Source: Meloidogyne chitwoodi (taxonomy: Eukaryota; Nematoda; Chromadorea; Rhabditida; Meloidogynidae). From it: a DNA stretch of 64,000 nucleotides. The translations under genes and the position numbers were made by a program. The notes under the pieces were generated by a model. That model was given only the letters and a program-made list of their open reading frames with translations. It was not told the DNA's origin and made no database searches. This document shows positions 1 through 9,429 of this stretch, piece by piece (the first letter of the stretch is position 1; every line of letters starts with the position of its first letter). Where the stretch lies: positions 1,798,001 to 1,862,000 of the forward strand of contig JACZZP010000006.1 in NCBI GenBank assembly GCA_015183035.1, in the 5' to 3' direction.

Positions 1-5
1 TAAAA

Positions 6-239
6 TTAAAAATCAGATACTCTTCCTTTTCGTTCCCAATCACCATATCTTGTAGGTTCTGGTCCTTTTGGTCCATTGAATTCTTTTGGTTTTTCATCAT
101 TTTTGTCTTCGTTTTCTTTTGTGTTTGAAATTTCTTTGTCTACTTCCTTGTTACCTGAGAATTGACGAAGTCCAAGGATGTTTGTTCTGGCTACAAAAAT
201 CTTTGAGCTGATATTGCTGAATATTTTTTGTTGGAACAT
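6..239 (-). CDS. SDHAF4: Succinate dehydrogenase assembly factor 4 (SDHAF4-like)
   Basis: A single-exon 77-residue protein. The last 17 or so residues carry the family hallmark GPEPTRYGDWERKGRVSDF, which ends at the stop codon as in other members. The N-terminal 28 residues are basic, without acidic residues, and include S/N/Q-rich stretches, fitting a mitochondrial presequence; the middle is charged and disordered (many K, E, D). Known members bind the flavinylated SDH catalytic subunit in the mitochondrial matrix and help assemble complex II. The size is normal for the family. The start is the first ATG of the frame. The next gene (PTPA) lies on the same strand about 220 bp upstream. Confidence 0.93.
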   Translation of the reverse strand: MFQQKIFSNISSKIFVARTNILGLRQFSGNKEVDKEISNTKENEDKNDEKPKEFNGPKGPEPTRYGDWERKGRVSDF

Positions 240-462
240 TTCTCAGTATTATTAAAGAATTATTTATTTATAATTAATTGAAAACCAAGCAATTTAATCA
301 CTCACTCTAATTATAAGTAACAAAGATAATTATTTAAAATTTTAAAGAAAAAAATAATGTAAAAAATTCGCAGTAAAAGGTTAAAATACATTTTAAAAGC
401 AATAAAGATATCTAATATTCTTAAAAATTATGGCTTGAAATAAAATAATTTGAATTTACTAA
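240..462. other. Intergenic spacer SDHAF4-PTPA
   Basis: An AT-rich spacer between two minus-strand genes. No coding or RNA signal was recognised. It must hold the SDHAF4 promoter or trans-splice site and the PTPA 3' end. Confidence 0.4.
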
Positions 463-2273
463 TTATTCTTGAATAATTCCAAGATTCGATGGATGTCTTC
501 CCTTTGCTAAAGAGTCAAGTCCTATAGCTTTCGAACTTGCATAAGAGTCTTCACTTTCTTTAAAACTGAACAGTCTACCAAACAGAAAATGTTGAACTAC
601 TGGAAACTTTTTCAACACCTAAATTTTATGAAACATCTAAATAAAAAAGCAAGTTAATCGTAAAAAATTATTGAAAAGTATGATTTTCATTTCAAACTTC
701 TAAGTACAACTCAATATTTTAAACTATTATGGCTTAAAATAAAGGGTGAAATTAGCCGACCCTGTTAGTTGTCCGCGTGGCCTAATGGACAAGGCGTCGG
801 ATTCCGGTGGTGGGGAAGCTCCGAAGGTTGTGGGTTCAAGTCCCATCGCGGACTTAATTTTTAACATGAGGAATCGAAAAATTTTTTTACTGTATTTTTG
901 TTTAAGATTTTATTTTTAATCAAAATTTAAGAATCAGACCTCTCCCTCATACATTTTAAACATTCCTTCATTTATTTTCTCCCAAGATTGGACGGCACTT
1001 ATATTATAAAGTTGATTTGAATGCTCATAAAAAGGTCCAGTTTTTGTCTAAAATAATCATTTAAATTCATAAAAAATACTAAATTTAATACCTCATTAAT
1101 ATACTGAATCGCTTCAAAAAATAAATTATCATGCTGATACTGGGAGACCATTTCTGGCCGCAAATAATAATCAGGAATTAATCGAAAATTATTGTCTAAA
1201 AAAATCAAATTTATTTTTCAAAAAACATACTAATAAGTTGAGAACTCCCAAAAAGAAAAGGTAAAAATTGAAAATCGTCAATTGCATGAACTCCTCGACT
1301 TCCTGCTGGCTCCATTCGATAAATACCTTGAAGATGTTTTACCAATTTTAAATAACTAAAATTAATATAATTAAAATTTAAGACTGTTTAAAACAAAAAC
1401 CGATGGAATACTCTCAAAACAACAGAACAGTCATCGTCGGGAGTAGTTAAGAAACCAATTTGATAAAGGCAAAATAAAAAGATTAGAAATGATGCTTCAT
1501 GACCTAAACAAAAAATTAGCTAACATAAGAATATAAAAATTATCAATCAGGAGTGAAAAGTAAAAAATATTAATTAGAATCTCATCTTTGGATTTTTTCA
1601 TTGGTTTATTAATTTTTTTCTAGCGAAAATTTTCTAATTTCTAAAACATGCAATAAAAAAAATTTGAAACTACCCGATCCATAATCAATTCTTGTAGAAT
1701 TACCAAAAGAGTCCATTAAATAAGGAATTAATTCAATTTTTGATGCTGAACCTAAATCTTTTGGTAACACATTGAGTAAAGCAATTTCTGCATCCTCAAA
1801 TTAAAAAAAATAAAAGTTTATATAAATTACTTACAGAAGTCAATCTTGCATACCATTTCCGATAAGCCTTATTCCCAAATCTTTGAGCTCCCATATCTTC
1901 AGGCGGACAATCTTGCGTCCAATTCTTAAAATAATTGAATTTTTTTTAAAGTTAATGATAAAAACAATTTAAAATAATAACCTGAAACAAATTAAGCATT
2001 TCAATGATTTTCTTTATATTTTCAGAAACATTAATATCGGAATCGGTAGAAACACCTTTAACAGAATTATTCAGCTGTCGAATAAATTTCATATATTTAT
2101 TGTGTGCTTCAGATTTTAACCAAACTGATACATCACTAATATTAAGAATTGAACGGACGGGTTTAACAAATTCATTCTAAAAATAAAAAAATTTCGGATG
2201 ACAAAAATCTTCTAAATTGTATTTTATTAATATTTTTATTAACCTGAATTACGCTTTCTTCTGCGTTATCCAT
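463..2273 (-). CDS. PTPA: Serine/threonine protein phosphatase 2A activator (PTPA)
   Basis: A multi-exon peptidyl-prolyl isomerase-type activator of PP2A. It starts MDNAEESVIQ at 2273. Landmarks in order are the YGTGHEASF stretch near 1500, GVHAIDDFQFLPFLFGSSQL near 1250-1310, a block ending SWEKINEGMFKMYEGE at 940, and the C-terminal block VLKKFPVVQHFLFG in the last exon, 463-618. These match the signature motifs of PTPA in the family order. Reading on past 940 hits a stop at once, but the intron 619-939 (donor gtctga, acceptor ttag) joins GEGE to VLKKFP in frame and restores the expected C terminus. That intron contains a tRNA gene on the other strand. Other introns are about 45-150 bp. PTPA helps load metal and activate the PP2A catalytic subunit. 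Confidence 0.92.
771..854 (+). tRNA. tRNA-Arg (CCG), intron-containing
   Basis: A clean cloverleaf can be drawn. The acceptor stem is 771-777 with 847-853 (GTCCGCG/CGCGGAC), the D stem GCCT/AGGC, the anticodon stem TCGGA (797-801) with TCCGA (820-824), and the T arm GTGGG-TTCAAGT-CCCAT. The anticodon CCG is at 804-806. About 11 nt at 808-818 lie between position 37 and the 3' side of the loop, the canonical place for a nuclear tRNA intron. An oligo-T tract follows at about 859-863. The gene lies inside the last intron of PTPA on the opposite strand. Confidence 0.9.
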
Positions 2274-2405
2274 TTATTATCCAAACTATCAAATTAAGTG
2301 TGTGCTAAAAATATTTAAATAGTTACATATTAAAAAAAATTTTATTTGAAAAAAAGTTGAATCGGATTATATTTGTTTAAAGATAGAAAGATCGTTATTT
2401 AAAAC

Positions 2406-2531
2406 TAGTGACCGGCGCCGGACCGTGATCCGGCCGGATTATCCGGATCCGGTCCCAAAAATCGGTCCGGCTCTATTCACAAAATCCGATCCGGAATCCG
2501 AATCCGGAAAAATCGATTTTTCTGGTCACTA
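2406..2531. mobile_element. hAT-type MITE with CCGG-rich body
   Basis: A 126-bp insertion with 8-bp terminal inverted repeats TAGTGACC...GGTCACTA. It is flanked by a perfect 8-bp duplication TTTAAAAC at 2398-2405 and 2532-2539. The YAGNG-type ends and 8-bp target duplication are hallmarks of the hAT superfamily. The body is GC-rich and built from repeated CCGGATCCGG-like palindromes, in sharp contrast to the AT-rich surroundings. There is no coding capacity. Confidence 0.85.
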
Positions 2532-2570
2532 TTTAAAACATCGGATTAAAGTTTAAACGGATAAGGTTAA

Positions 2571-5500
2571 AGCGACGGTACAGCCTTAGCCGATTGTCGC
2601 AAAATAGTATTTTAAATAAAGAGAATTAGAGATAAATAGAAAACAAGAGAATACTTGCGTTAAAACGGCTTGCTATAGGCGTAGAAACGAACATTATTAA
2701 AGGCGCGCGTTATTTTTCAAATTTTTACATAGGTATTTATTAATCTTATTACACTCACATTATTATTATTCATATACTTAAAATTGTATCGATTTTTAGT
2801 TTTCCAATTTTTTTACGATTTGTTTTTTGATTTATATTGAGATTTTCCCTTTTTCCGTGTCTGTAAATTGGACAGTGAACTAACATACGACCTTTTAGAT
2901 GGAAATTAGGATATCTAGAACATTTTTTCCGTTTTTTGTTTCAATATACTTGGATATGGAAAACCGGTCATTGCCAAAAACTCGTTTTAAATCCGATTTT
3001 TAGTTTAATGTATTGACGAATTTACTGACTGTCGAATTTACATAGCACCCTTTTCGCACACCAATATTTTTTGAAGGAGTACTCTGACCCCACTCAATTT
3101 TTTAAACCAATTCAAAAATTTTCAACTTCTAAAACTCATTAGCTTTTGTTCCTCTCACTTTGTTTTCGCGTAATTTAACCCTTTCAGATTCTTAACCATC
3201 CGATTTCTTTTAAATGTTTAGTCAGGTCAATCTGACTAAAGATAACTTTCATTATATTTTTATATGTTATTGTTACAATTTTAGACAATTTAAATATATT
3301 ACTCTATTCTACATTTTTCACATGTCTGAAGTTCAGGTTTTACTTTTTTATTAAAAATATTGAAGAAATATTTAAATGTTTTTATGATCGCGAATTATCC
3401 TTTTTCTTTGACATATAAATTATAAAACAGAGTGTCGCAACGAAACGACGCTTTTCAAAAATTTTTGTCATATTTTGTTAACATGGGTGAATTCTTAGAT
3501 TTTTGTGATTAAATTTTTGTGGAATGATAAAGCGGATTTTAATACCCTTTTTCTGATGATAATCAAAAAAGTAAACTTACCTAAAGAATTATTGGCTGTA
3601 ATTGTCAATTTCATTCCCTTTAACATTAATTGGGATTCCATTAGAATATCTAAATTATTTGATCTTTTTTTAATCAAAGTTCAAAGAAAATGGATAGTTC
3701 GCGTAAAATTTGTATGTTTCTAAAAAATTTATGATTTTTAAATCTTATCATTGAAATTAATTTGATTAAAATGCCTTTTATTTAGAGCAAGGCAAAGATT
3801 ATTGACTGTTTGGTACGTGTAAAGAAATCAATCATTGGCCTAAAGGGAATTGTGGGAAGTGATTCTCTTATGAAAAAGCTTGATGATGGCTTAAATGGTA
3901 TATTTTTTTAATTATGCAAGATTTAAAAAATTGTTTAAAATCTTAATTCTTTTATTTGTAGTTTTTTATTGGTTATTCTATGCAAAGGCACGTATAAATT
4001 CTGATTTCATTGGAGTAAGCAATTTTTATAGCTTATATTGTTTAATTTCAAATCGTATTGTTGCCAATTCTTATTAATTTTTAGATAATGAAGGAGATCG
4101 ATTGGCCTCAGGGAAACGAGGTTTAGTTTTCTAATTTAATTAAAAGTTTCGCCAGAATTTAATCAGGGAGTAATCTCGTTATTTTTTTCATTTTATACTG
4201 GCAATATTTTTTCAATGGAATCTAAATGTTAAGAGTATAATTCTTTAGGAGAAAATTTCTTTTTCACCTCTCCCAAAAAGAGTTACATCTCTTATAATAT
4301 ATTCTAAATAATTTACTTTAAAAAATTGGATTTTATTTTTAGCCGAATTTGTATGAAAGCAAACGGACTCTTATTGTTTTGATCGTTGGGCGTGCTATTC
4401 TGGCATTACATGATTTACCATTAACTGAAGAAAATTTGCGTATTTGGCTCATATTTACTGAAGGTTATAATATATTATTTTAGTTTAAAATTACTAATGT
4501 TTTTAGAGCTTGAATCTCAAAGTGCCTTACTCTCCAATCTTGCCAAACGGGGTCAAGCTGGACACAGGTGATTCATTTAAATCGATTCTGTTTTTTAACT
4601 ATTTAAATTTTTGACAAGAACTACTATTTGAATATAGAAAAATAAATTTTTTCTTGAAAATTCTAACAATAATGAGCTGGTTTTAATGAAACATCTAGAA
4701 TAATAACCTTTACTCAAGTTTTATTTTTTTTATTTTTTAGCGCTGAGTGATTATGCTTACCTTGACTTGAACGAATGGATGTTTTTCAGATAATTTTGGT
4801 AACAAAAGATAAAAATTTTTGATCGGAATTTTTTGTAACATTCCTGTTAAAACGTGATTAAAAATATTTGTTGCTTTTTATTCTTTATATAAATAAATGG
4901 GTTCTATTTGAATTAATTTATTTAAAAGTATTAATAGTTGTAACCTCTAATTTTAGAAGTGTTTTTCAACAAGTAAAAATTTGTTTTCATTACCTCATGC
5001 AAAACAACAATACAGCTTGCAAAAAATGTGGAAATTCATTAGGTACAAATTTAAGAGGATTGTTTCACATAAGTTAATTCCATTTTTGTTACTTCTTGCC
5101 TTTTTTATTTGCTCAACGTTTTTAATTTACAATCAACTGCCATATACAAGAAATTTAGGAAAAAGGTTGTTATGAAATATTTAATAGATTTATTCAAATA
5201 AATATTTAGTCAGACTTCTGGATTAGAATGTCGTGATAGATTTTACCCAGTTATTAGCGATGAGGAGAAACGTGTCTTTCAATCTGTTCGTTTGGAACAT
5301 GTTCGTTTATTGGAAAAACTTGAACAGGCTTCTGAAAAGTTAGATGCTATAAATAAAATTATTCCTATCAAAGGTTTTTTTCTTTTATTTTTAATTTATT
5401 TTTTACATTATTTAGAGGTAGAACTTAGGGAGTTACAAATTCTAATAAAAGAGCTTGATTTACTAAGGCATGAATACAGTCATAAACGCAACGTTCAATT

Positions 5501-6130
5501 AAAACTGCCTCATTCTCCAATTAATGAAAATTACAAGGAAGAGGATGAAAGAATTTTATCAAATTTTAATTTATTTGAGGAGAGCATTGATTTTAGGTTA
5601 AAAATATTTTCTTAATTTTAAGGCTATTTTTCAATATAGACGTTGTTCTATCACTAAAGGATTAAAAATATTTTTACATCCTCTAACAAAAAATTGCTCA
5701 ATTTTGGCAGAAAATTTTTACTTGGAATTTAAGCTTCAAAATGTTCATCGGGTTACATCAATTCCCGATAATGCTTGTCTATTCATTGCTTTTCTAGATA
5801 TTGGAAAAAACTTTAAAAAATTAAAATATTTTTATCCAAATGGACGCAATCATCTTTTGATTGATTTTAGCGGAGATCTTAATTCAAATGAAATTCAGGC
5901 ACCAATGCTTATTTCTTCCAAAAATGGCAAGAATTTAAGGTAAAATGAATAAAGAATTTTTAAATATCAATATAGAAACTTTCTTTTTAATTTTCTCTAG
6001 ACCTTCAATGGATCTCACCGCTTTTTTGTTTGTTCCAAATTTTGATCCAGATCGCTTTATTTACCTCCACTTTTGCCCTTATATTCATAAAGTTTTTTGT
6101 CAACTTAAAACTTCAAAATTGCAAAAAAAA
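2571..6130 (+). repeat. Segmental duplication, left copy
   Basis: This stretch is collinear with 40803-45300. Shared blocks include the start (both read GTCGCAAAATAGTATTTTAA), the non-coding run up to about 3500, the first exon and first intron of the F-box-like gene, and the first part of rib-2. The blocks are very similar (roughly nine in ten bases by eye), except F-box-like exons 2-6, which are much more diverged. The right copy carries extra insertions and is longer. Both copies lie on the plus strand. About 900 bp before 3500 shows no recognisable gene. A small hairpin, TTTAGTCAG/CTGACTAAA, occurs in both copies (here near 3217-3240). Confidence 0.85.
3556..4750 (+). CDS. Small F-box-like protein (intact paralogue A)
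   Basis: A seven-exon model, consistent in phase throughout, gives about 180 residues. It starts at MIIKKVNLPKELL (3556); the exon pieces begin SKAKIIDC (3787), FYWLFY (3961), IMKEIDW (4085), PNLYESKR (4343), ELESQSALL (4507) and finally SAE-stop (4741-4750). Residues 6-50 (LPKELLAVIVNFIPF..W..IRISKLFDLFL) fit the F-box pattern of an LP-x-ELL helix followed by a W...SK.F core. F-box proteins usually recruit substrates to SCF ubiquitin ligases. No substrate-binding repeat is visible in the remainder, which I do not recognise. Ahead of this ATG the frame is open a little further but has no upstream ATG. A diverged paralogue lies at 41793-43271. The F-box call is moderate. Confidence 0.55.
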
Positions 6131-6175
6131 ATTTTAATGAGAACTATCGTCTTGACATATGGTGTTCTGAATTAG
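5026..6175 (+). pseudogene. Truncated duplicate of rib-2/EXTL3
   Basis: A partial copy of the gene at 44188-47574. The start [16 protein letters not shown], the single membrane anchor (residues about 17-37), the coiled-coil exons ([15 protein letters not shown]...) and the exons to [15 protein letters not shown] are all kept and open. After about 6055 small deletions break the homology, the frame changes and a TAG ends it at 6173-6175. The exostosin domain remainder and the whole GT64 catalytic domain are missing. The splice signals are intact, so an approximately 270-residue type II membrane stub could still be made. It is most simply a pseudogene left by segmental duplication. Confidence 0.85.
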
Positions 6176-6360
6176 AGATAGGAAAAATCGAGCTTTCTGG
6201 GTCCCGACTCGGGATTTTTAATACAGCGTAACTCTCTCATTTCTTTTATTATATTTTTTTTTCACATTTTTTGAATTATACATTAAAATAACTTATCAAA
6301 TTTATTTATTCAGATTTGTTTTATATTAGCATTTTATTATTATAAATTCTTTTTATGCCA

Positions 6361-6375
6361 TTTTCATTTTTTCAG
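6361..6375 (+). promoter_or_regulatory. Probable trans-splice acceptor of the SET gene
   Basis: A T-rich tract ending tttttcag lies 23 nt before the ATG at 6398, as expected for a spliced-leader acceptor in nematodes. Inference from sequence only. Confidence 0.45.
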
Positions 6376-6397
6376 CTGTTATACTTAATTTTTATAA

Positions 6398-7635
6398 ATG
6401 ATTCAGGACATTTACAAGGTGGATGACTTAAGTAATGGTTTGGAAAAGAATAAATTGGCAGTTTTGAATAAGGTTTTTTGTTCGAATTATGATTTACTTT
6501 GTAATTTTTAGTACAATTATGATCATCTTCCTTCCTTTGAATATATTGAGAATGTTGAGTTGTCGTTGGAGCTGAAAGATTTTTTTACGACTAGGGAGGT
6601 ATTCTATTTTATTCGGTTCTTAGATAGGAGTTTAATTGGATAATTTTCAGCTTCACTTTTTCAATTAATCGAAATAATTGCATTATGTATCTTTAATAAA
6701 AACTATTTAGAATTTTTGCAAATGTTTAGTCTCGGATTGTGCCAATAACATTCGGGATCAATGCTTATGTGATGGCAAAACCTTATTTTGTTGTCCTCTT
6801 TGCTCATGTTTTAGTCAAACAGAAGCAACTTGTTCAAAACGATATCTACCGGCAAATTGTTTATTTCAGGTTTACTATGTTAATCCTCAAAAGAAGTGGG
6901 GTTTGCGCACTTTTACACATGTGAAAAAGGATACAATTCTTTTTGAGTATGCAGGAATTTTATCTGAAGACAAAGATGGAATTGATGAGGATGATTATAT
7001 TTATATATTTGAACACGTAACATTTTTTAAATTTTTATCATTTTTTTAATATATAGCGAAATAAAAAATACATTGTTAATGCACATAAGAAGGGAAATTT
7101 GGCACGTTTTGTAAATCATTCCTGCGAAGCTAATTGTTATACCCAAATCTCCGAGATTTATGATAACAATGTACCTCATTTATTGATAGTTGCTGCTAGA
7201 GATTTAATGTATATTTTTTTAATGTTTTTTATTTTTTTAAATTAAGTTTGGGTGAAGAGATAACGCTCAATTATGGACCTGCTTGGTGGAATGCAAAGAT
7301 GACCAATTCAAATTTGATTTGCTCTTGTGGTACACATAATTGTCAACATTCTAGGTAATTATTACTTTTAATATTGATTAAAAATAAATTTAAGAATTAT
7401 TGATCAAAACGGGAAAGTCAATAGTGAAAATCATGTCGACAACGTAAATGAAAAAGGGTCGAGCGAAATATTTGAAGAACAAAAGGTTTCTACACCAATT
7501 TCAAATCATGTTAATAATGAAGAAGTTGATGAGATTACTATTTCCTCAGAAGATGATGAAGAAGTTGAAAACAAAAATAATGAGATAGATCTTGATGATG
7601 ATATAATATGTTTAGATACTGAGAAGGAAACTTGA
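6398..7635 (+). CDS. SET-domain histone methyltransferase, SUV39/H3K9 type
   Basis: Spliced from about six exons. The N-terminal part (MIQDIYKVDDLSNGLEK..) leads into YNYDHLPSFEYIENVEL, typical of the segment before a pre-SET domain. A Cys-rich pre-SET follows (CKCLVSDCANN..CLCDGKTLFCCPLCSCF). The SET core has WGLRTF, EYAGILSEDK, the NHSCEAN cofactor/substrate motif and EEITLNYG. A post-SET CSCGTHNC closes the fold. The C-terminal 80 residues are acidic and low in complexity (SSEDDEEVENKNNE), ending CLDTEKET. Pre-SET plus SET plus post-SET in this order indicates an H3K9 methyltransferase acting on chromatin. No chromodomain is seen, and the protein is short for SUV39H. It is the first of four plus-strand genes in a row. 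Confidence 0.9.
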
Positions 7636-7810
7636 CAACTCAATTCATAATTAATTCATATTTTGGTTTTCCTCTGTTTATAATATTGTATCAAATCATC
7701 TCCATTTTAATAAAAAAAATTTGCCTTATCAATGTGTTTGAATTAAATAAGTATCATTTACTTATTATTATTTTAAATGATTAACTTTTTAAATTATAAA
7801 AAAAATTTTG

Positions 7811-9179
7811 ATGAACAAAATGTTCAAAATTCTGTTTTTATTGGCAGTGGTTTATCCACTTGGAAGTTCTGATCGTGGAGCTACATTAGAGGTATTTTTT
7901 AATATATTTTTTTAATTTATTTTCTTTTTGTTTAACGATAAATATATTTGCTTGTACATAAATTAACATTTAGGAAAAGGTTCGAAATTTGCAAGATTCT
8001 ATTATGAAGCGTCCTGTTATGAGTCTAAATTTGGAAATGTGGAAGACTTATGTTCAGTCTTCTCCTCGCAACTATTCTATGATTGTTATGCTTACTGTCT
8101 TTTCGCCTAATATGAATTGTCCTATTTGCAAGTTCGATTTAAATTAATGACTATTTAGATGTAGTATTATAATTTATTATTTAGGCCTGCTTACGAAGAA
8201 TTTCTTATTATGGCAAATTCATATCGTTACACTTTTTTAAATAATAAAGCTTTATATTTTGCTGTTGTCGACTACGAGAATGCGCCTCAAATTTTTAATT
8301 TGGTTTTATCTTTTTATTTTTCTAATAAATTTAAAAATCCTAAGTTAAATCTTAACACTGCACCGGCAGTTTTTCATTTTCCTGCTAAAAGCGCAAGGCG
8401 TCCACAGGTTTTTCTTATACGATTTTATTTGTTTTTTGTTAGTTTTCAATTTTATAAATTATTGTTAGTAACAATTTTTGTTATTTTTTAAAGGATTCAA
8501 TGGATTTTCAACGTATGGGTATTGACGCAGAAGCAATGGCCAAATTTGTTCAGGATCGAGCTGATATTCATGTTTTTTTATATTTTTTAACAAACATTTT
8601 TTAATTTTAGATCAGAATTCTAAGACCACCGAGCTATGCTGCACCTGTCGTAATTCTTCTTCTAGTAATGCTTGTTCTTGGTCTTCTCTATATGCGTCGC
8701 AACAACTTGGAATTTCTTTTTAATCGTACTTTTTGGGCGTGTGTTTGCCTTGTATTTCAATTTATTATAATATTTTTTATAATCTTTCCTTAACAGGCAA
8801 TTGTTTTTGCATTCATGTCCGGACAAATGTGGAATCACATAAGAGGTCCTCCTTTTATGATGACACATCCTCATGGACGAGAAACTTCATTTATTCATGG
8901 AAGTACCCAATACCAACTTATTGCAGAAACATACATTGTTTTTGGCCTATATTTAGGTATTACTGCAGGAGTTATTGTTTTAAATGATGCTGCAAGCAGT
9001 AAAACTGATCCGGGGAAAAGAAAATGTAATAAAATAAATTTTGAATTAAATAAATTAAATATTATTTTTCAGTTATGTCATGCATCGGTCTTGGAATGGT
9101 TGTTGTGTTCTTCAGTTTGTTGCTTTCTGTTTTTCGCAGTAAATATCACGGATATCCATACCAATTTTTGTTTAGTTAA
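7811..9179 (+). CDS. OST3/OST6 subunit of oligosaccharyltransferase (TUSC3/MAGT1-like)
   Basis: A signal peptide ([20 protein letters not shown]) precedes a lumenal thioredoxin-like domain with the redox motif CPICK (about residues 85-90, MNCPICKPAYEEF). Four hydrophobic segments follow: [53 protein letters not shown], and [16 protein letters not shown]. The strongly conserved [13 protein letters not shown] and the C-terminal [13 protein letters not shown] are present. In the family this subunit captures Cys-containing acceptor sites for N-glycosylation in the ER and is also linked to Mg2+ transport. About six short introns. The gene starts 175 bp after the SET gene ends. Confidence 0.93.
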
Positions 9180-9420
9180 ATTTATTTTTTACTTTTATTT
9201 TTTTCGGTTATTTTCTTTTATTTTCGGGATTTTCTATAAAATTATTTCTTTCATTTATTGTACATTTTTATAATATTTAATTGTACTTTAATATTTACCA
9301 AAAAAATAAGATTTGTTGATTAAACATGTTAATTTTTCTTCATCATTCTAATTTTAAAGTTTTTAAACTAATTATTATATTTTTGAATTGTAACATTTAA
9401 AATGTGTTAAAAATTTGCTT

Positions 9421-9427
9421 TTTTCAG
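9421..9427 (+). promoter_or_regulatory. Trans-splice acceptor just before INTS8 start
   Basis: The tract ttttttcag ends three bases before the ATG at 9430, an arrangement typical of spliced-leader acceptors of downstream operon genes in nematodes. No leader sequence can be confirmed from DNA alone. Confidence 0.5.
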
Positions 9428-9429
9428 TT

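Noticed and set aside
3495..3677. Antisense 60-residue frame, repeated at 41723-41914
   Set aside because: It mirrors exon 1 of the F-box-like gene on the other strand; conservation in both copies follows from the duplication.
8662..8874. Minus-strand 70-residue frame
   Set aside because: Shadow of the conserved [13 protein letters not shown] exon of the OST3/6 gene.
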